A stretch of DNA of 64,000 nucleotides, taken from assembly GCF_008630535.1 (NCBI RefSeq), contig NZ_VWPH01000008.1, forward strand, positions 248,001-312,000, written 5' to 3'. Source of the DNA: Saccharopolyspora hirsuta (GTDB lineage Bacteria > Actinomycetota > Actinomycetes > Mycobacteriales > Pseudonocardiaceae). A model generated the notes under the pieces. That model did not search any database, was not told the DNA's origin, and worked only from the letters and a program-made list of their open reading frames with translations. Each line of letters opens with the position of its first letter. Within the stretch, counting starts at the first letter, position 1. The position numbers and the translations under genes were made by a program. Below are positions 61,857 through 64,000 of the stretch, one piece after another.

Positions 61857-63808
61857 TGTCCCGGCGGTTCCGGTACGACGCGTGGCACGGCGGGGCCGAC
61901 CCGCTGGAACCGCCGGTGGACCTGCGCGCCGCGCTGGACCAGCTCGGCCGCGACGTCATGGAGGGCGCTTCGCCGCGCGCCGCGCTGGAGGAGCTGCTGC
62001 GCACCGGAACCCGCGACGTCCCGGGCTTGGACGAGCTCAGCCGCCGGTTGTGGCAGCGGCGCAGCGAGCTGCAGCGGCGCCACCGCTTGGACGGCACGAT
62101 CGCCGAGGTGCGGCGGCTGCTGGACCGGGCGCTGGAGCAGGAGCGGCTCGCGCTCGCCGCCGACACCGGTGAGGACGCGCGGTTCCGCGAGCTGCAGCTG
62201 GACGCGCTGCCGCCGGACGTGGCCGGGCAGGTCGCCGAGCTGGCCACCTACGACTGGCGCTCCCCGGAGGCGCGGGAGACCTTCGAGGAGATCCAGCAGA
62301 TGCTGGGCTCGGAGGTCCTCGAGCAGCGCTTCCAGGGCATGAAGCAGGCGATGCAGCAGGTCGGGCCCGAGGACGTCGAGCGGGTGCGGGAGATGCTCGA
62401 CGACCTGTCGGCGCTGCTGGCCGCGCACGCCCGCGGAGATTCGGACGTGCCGCAGAAGTTCGAGCAGTTCATGGCGCGGCACGGCGAGTTCTTCCCGGAG
62501 AACCCGCGCAACGTCGACGAGCTGATCGACGCGCTCGCGGCGCGGTCGGCCGCGGCCCAGCGGCTGCTGAACTCGATGAGCGCGCAGCAGCGCGACGAGC
62601 TGCTGGCGCTGTCCCAGCAGGCCTTCGGCGACCTGCGGATCGCGCAGGCGTTGCAGCGCTTGGACCGGCAGCTGCAGCAGCTGCGGCCGGGCGAGGACTG
62701 GACCGGTCGGGCGCGGTTCCGCGGCGACCAGCCGATGGGGCTGGCGGAGGCGACCGCGGCGATGGCCGAGCTCGGGGAGATGGACCGGTTGGCCGAGCAG
62801 CTCGGGCAGTCCTACCCCGGGGCGAGCCTGGCCGACATCGACCTGGAGGCGCTGGAGCGGCAGCTGGGCCCGCAGGCCGTCGTGGACGCCCAGCGGTTGT
62901 CGGAGATCGAGCGGCAGCTGCGTCGGCAGGGCATGCTGCAACGCGCGCCCGACGGCAGCCTGCGGCTGAGCCCGCGCGCGATGCGACGGCTCGGCGAGAC
63001 CGCGCTGCGCTCGGTGATCTCGCAGCTGCGCTCGCGGCGCGGGGAGCGCGACACCGACCGCGCGGGGGCGGCGGGGGAGCTCACCGGGACCACGCGGCCG
63101 TGGAGCTACGGCGACTCCGAGCCGTGGGACGCCTCCCGGACGGTGCGCAACGCGGTTCTGCGCCGCGCGGCTGAAGGCGCCGACTCGCCGCTGCTGGACA
63201 TCTCGGACCTGGAGGTCGCCGAGACGGAGCAGCGCTCGCGGGCGGCCGTGGTGCTGTGCGTGGACACGTCGTGGTCGATGGTGCAGGACGGGCGCTGGGT
63301 GCCGATGAAGCGCACCGCGCTGGCGCTGCACCACCTGGTGGCCACCCGGTTCCGCTCCGACGCCCTGCAGCTGGTCACCTTCGGCCGGTACGCATCCACT
63401 GTGGACATCGGTGAGCTCGCGGCGCTGGAAGGCGTTTGGGAGCAGGGCACCAACCTGCACCACGCGCTGCTGCTGGCCGGTCGCCACCTGCGCCGCCACC
63501 CGGACGCCAAGCCGGTGGTGCTGGTGGTCACCGACGGCGAGCCGACCGCCCACCTGGAACCCGACGGCGAAGCCGTCTTCCAGTACCCGCCGGACCCGCA
63601 CACCCTCGCGGTGACGCTGTCCGAAGTGGACGCCCTGACCCGGTTGGGCACGACGCTGAGCGTGTTCATGCTGGGCGAGGACCCGAGCCTGGCGGCGTTC
63701 GTGGACCTGCTGGCCCGCCGCGGCGGCGGCCGGGTGCTGGCCCCCTCCGCCGACGGGCTGGGGGCCGCGGTCGTCGGGGACTACCTCCGCACCAAGCGCC
63801 GCCGCTGA
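61856..63808 (+). CDS. VWA-domain protein partner of the MoxR ATPase
   Basis: A 650-residue protein with a long helical N-terminal part (about 430 residues, Glu/Arg/Leu rich) and a C-terminal von Willebrand A domain from about residue 460. The MIDAS metal motif is CVDTSWSM, with TNLHHALLL and VVTDGEPTAH giving the other MIDAS positions. The MoxR-VWA pair works as a chaperone-like unit. It starts on the last base of the MoxR stop (TGATG). It ends one base from a convergent gene. Confidence 0.9.
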   Translation: MSRRFRYDAWHGGADPLEPPVDLRAALDQLGRDVMEGASPRAALEELLRTGTRDVPGLDELSRRLWQRRSELQRRHRLDGTIAEVRRLLDRALEQERLALAADTGEDARFRELQLDALPPDVAGQVAELATYDWRSPEARETFEEIQQMLGSEVLEQRFQGMKQAMQQVGPEDVERVREMLDDLSALLAAHARGDSDVPQKFEQFMARHGEFFPENPRNVDELIDALAARSAAAQRLLNSMSAQQRDELLALSQQAFGDLRIAQALQRLDRQLQQLRPGEDWTGRARFRGDQPMGLAEATAAMAELGEMDRLAEQLGQSYPGASLADIDLEALERQLGPQAVVDAQRLSEIERQLRRQGMLQRAPDGSLRLSPRAMRRLGETALRSVISQLRSRRGERDTDRAGAAGELTGTTRPWSYGDSEPWDASRTVRNAVLRRAAEGADSPLLDISDLEVAETEQRSRAAVVLCVDTSWSMVQDGRWVPMKRTALALHHLVATRFRSDALQLVTFGRYASTVDIGELAALEGVWEQGTNLHHALLLAGRHLRRHPDAKPVVLVVTDGEPTAHLEPDGEAVFQYPPDPHTLAVTLSEVDALTRLGTTLSVFMLGEDPSLAAFVDLLARRGGGRVLAPSADGLGAAVVGDYLRTKRRR

Positions 63809-63809
63809 A

Positions 63810-64000
63810 TCACTCGGCCGAGGCCGAGGCGGTGGGTTCCTCCGCCGGGGGTTCAGCGCGGCGGGCGCGCTTGTGGGGGAGCGCCTTGTTGTGCACCCCG
63901 GACAGGAGCTCGTGGACGCCGTAGTGCTTCGGGTGGCGCCAGAGGGCCACCCAGAAGATCACGACCAGCAGGGCGCCCGCCGCGACGACCAGGAAGCCGA
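63810..64000 (-). CDS. C-terminal end of a membrane protein (5' end outside window)
   Basis: On the minus strand about 62 codons are visible, ending at stop 63810-63812. They hold one hydrophobic helix (FLVVAAGALLVVIFWVALW), a conserved-looking RHPKHYGVHELLSGVHNKALPHK and an acidic, Ala-rich tail. The start and most of the protein lie beyond the window. I do not recognise the family. Confidence 0.65.
   Translation of the reverse strand, partial: GFLVVAAGALLVVIFWVALWRHPKHYGVHELLSGVHNKALPHKRARRAEPPAEEPTASASAE

Overview
The window is chromosomal DNA of a high-GC actinomycete. Strong GC3 bias, many GTG starts, 4-base start/stop overlaps and numerous TANNNT -10 boxes placed 6-8 bases before start codons all point to Actinobacteria. 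Gene content and order fit Pseudonocardiaceae, most likely Saccharopolyspora or a close relative; that genus call is inference from content, not from a database search. No rRNA, tRNA, CRISPR array, transposase or prophage was seen.

Left third (1-24.6 kb): after the 3' end of a NACHT-type membrane protein comes a central-metabolism block whose order recalls the Mycobacterium tuberculosis region Rv1445c-Rv1466. It holds pgl, opcA, zwf, pgi, tal and tkt on the minus strand (pentose-phosphate pathway, with translationally coupled genes), then ctaB, qor, a GbsR/MarR-like regulator, ctaA, a SCO6745-like protein, a two-gene ABC exporter, an MptB-like mannosyltransferase, and the sufR-B-D-C-S-U-T iron-sulfur assembly operon, closed by a clear intrinsic terminator.

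Middle (24.6-36.4 kb): an accessory block interrupts that synteny. It has a DUF222/HNH (13E12-type) endonuclease gene flanked by 193-bp inverted repeats, an F420-type nitroreductase fused to a hemerythrin domain, a very large beta-helix membrane protein, a secreted GH92 mannosidase with a perfect LacI-type operator, an EAL-CBS-GGDEF protein and a stand-alone plant-type lycopene cyclase.

Right-centre (36.5-45.4 kb): dgt and an actinobacterial Vms1-like release factor overlap. Next is an ABC-F gene preceded by a short leaderless upstream ORF and hairpins, a small HTH protein and a crotonase (recalling Rv1472-Rv1473A), then a SIS-domain protein with a DasR-like operator, a TetR regulator, an Imm1-like protein, and dppA divergent from a dipeptide ABC transporter.

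Right end (45.5-64 kb): the Dpp-type transporter (lipid- or membrane-anchored binding protein, two permeases, one fused double ATPase), a degenerate kinase-like protein, a dehalogenase-like hydrolase divergent from a CGNR regulator, an LD-carboxypeptidase, the DUF3090/SCO1664 pair, a TetR/Tet(X)-like monooxygenase pair with twin operators, an MBL-fold hydrolase, an EstB-type serine hydrolase, and a MoxR ATPase/VWA pair. DppA, the Dpp transporter and the LD-carboxypeptidase could together serve cell-wall peptide recycling.

The most novel signals are non-coding. Two 103-nt elements (44352-44454 and 53107-53209) have identical helix and loop lengths, and their stems differ by compensatory changes. 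The ABC-F upstream ORF and hairpins look like an attenuator. The HNH gene sits between large inverted repeats. A family of TTTC-N4-GAAA palindromes lies in intergenic spacers.
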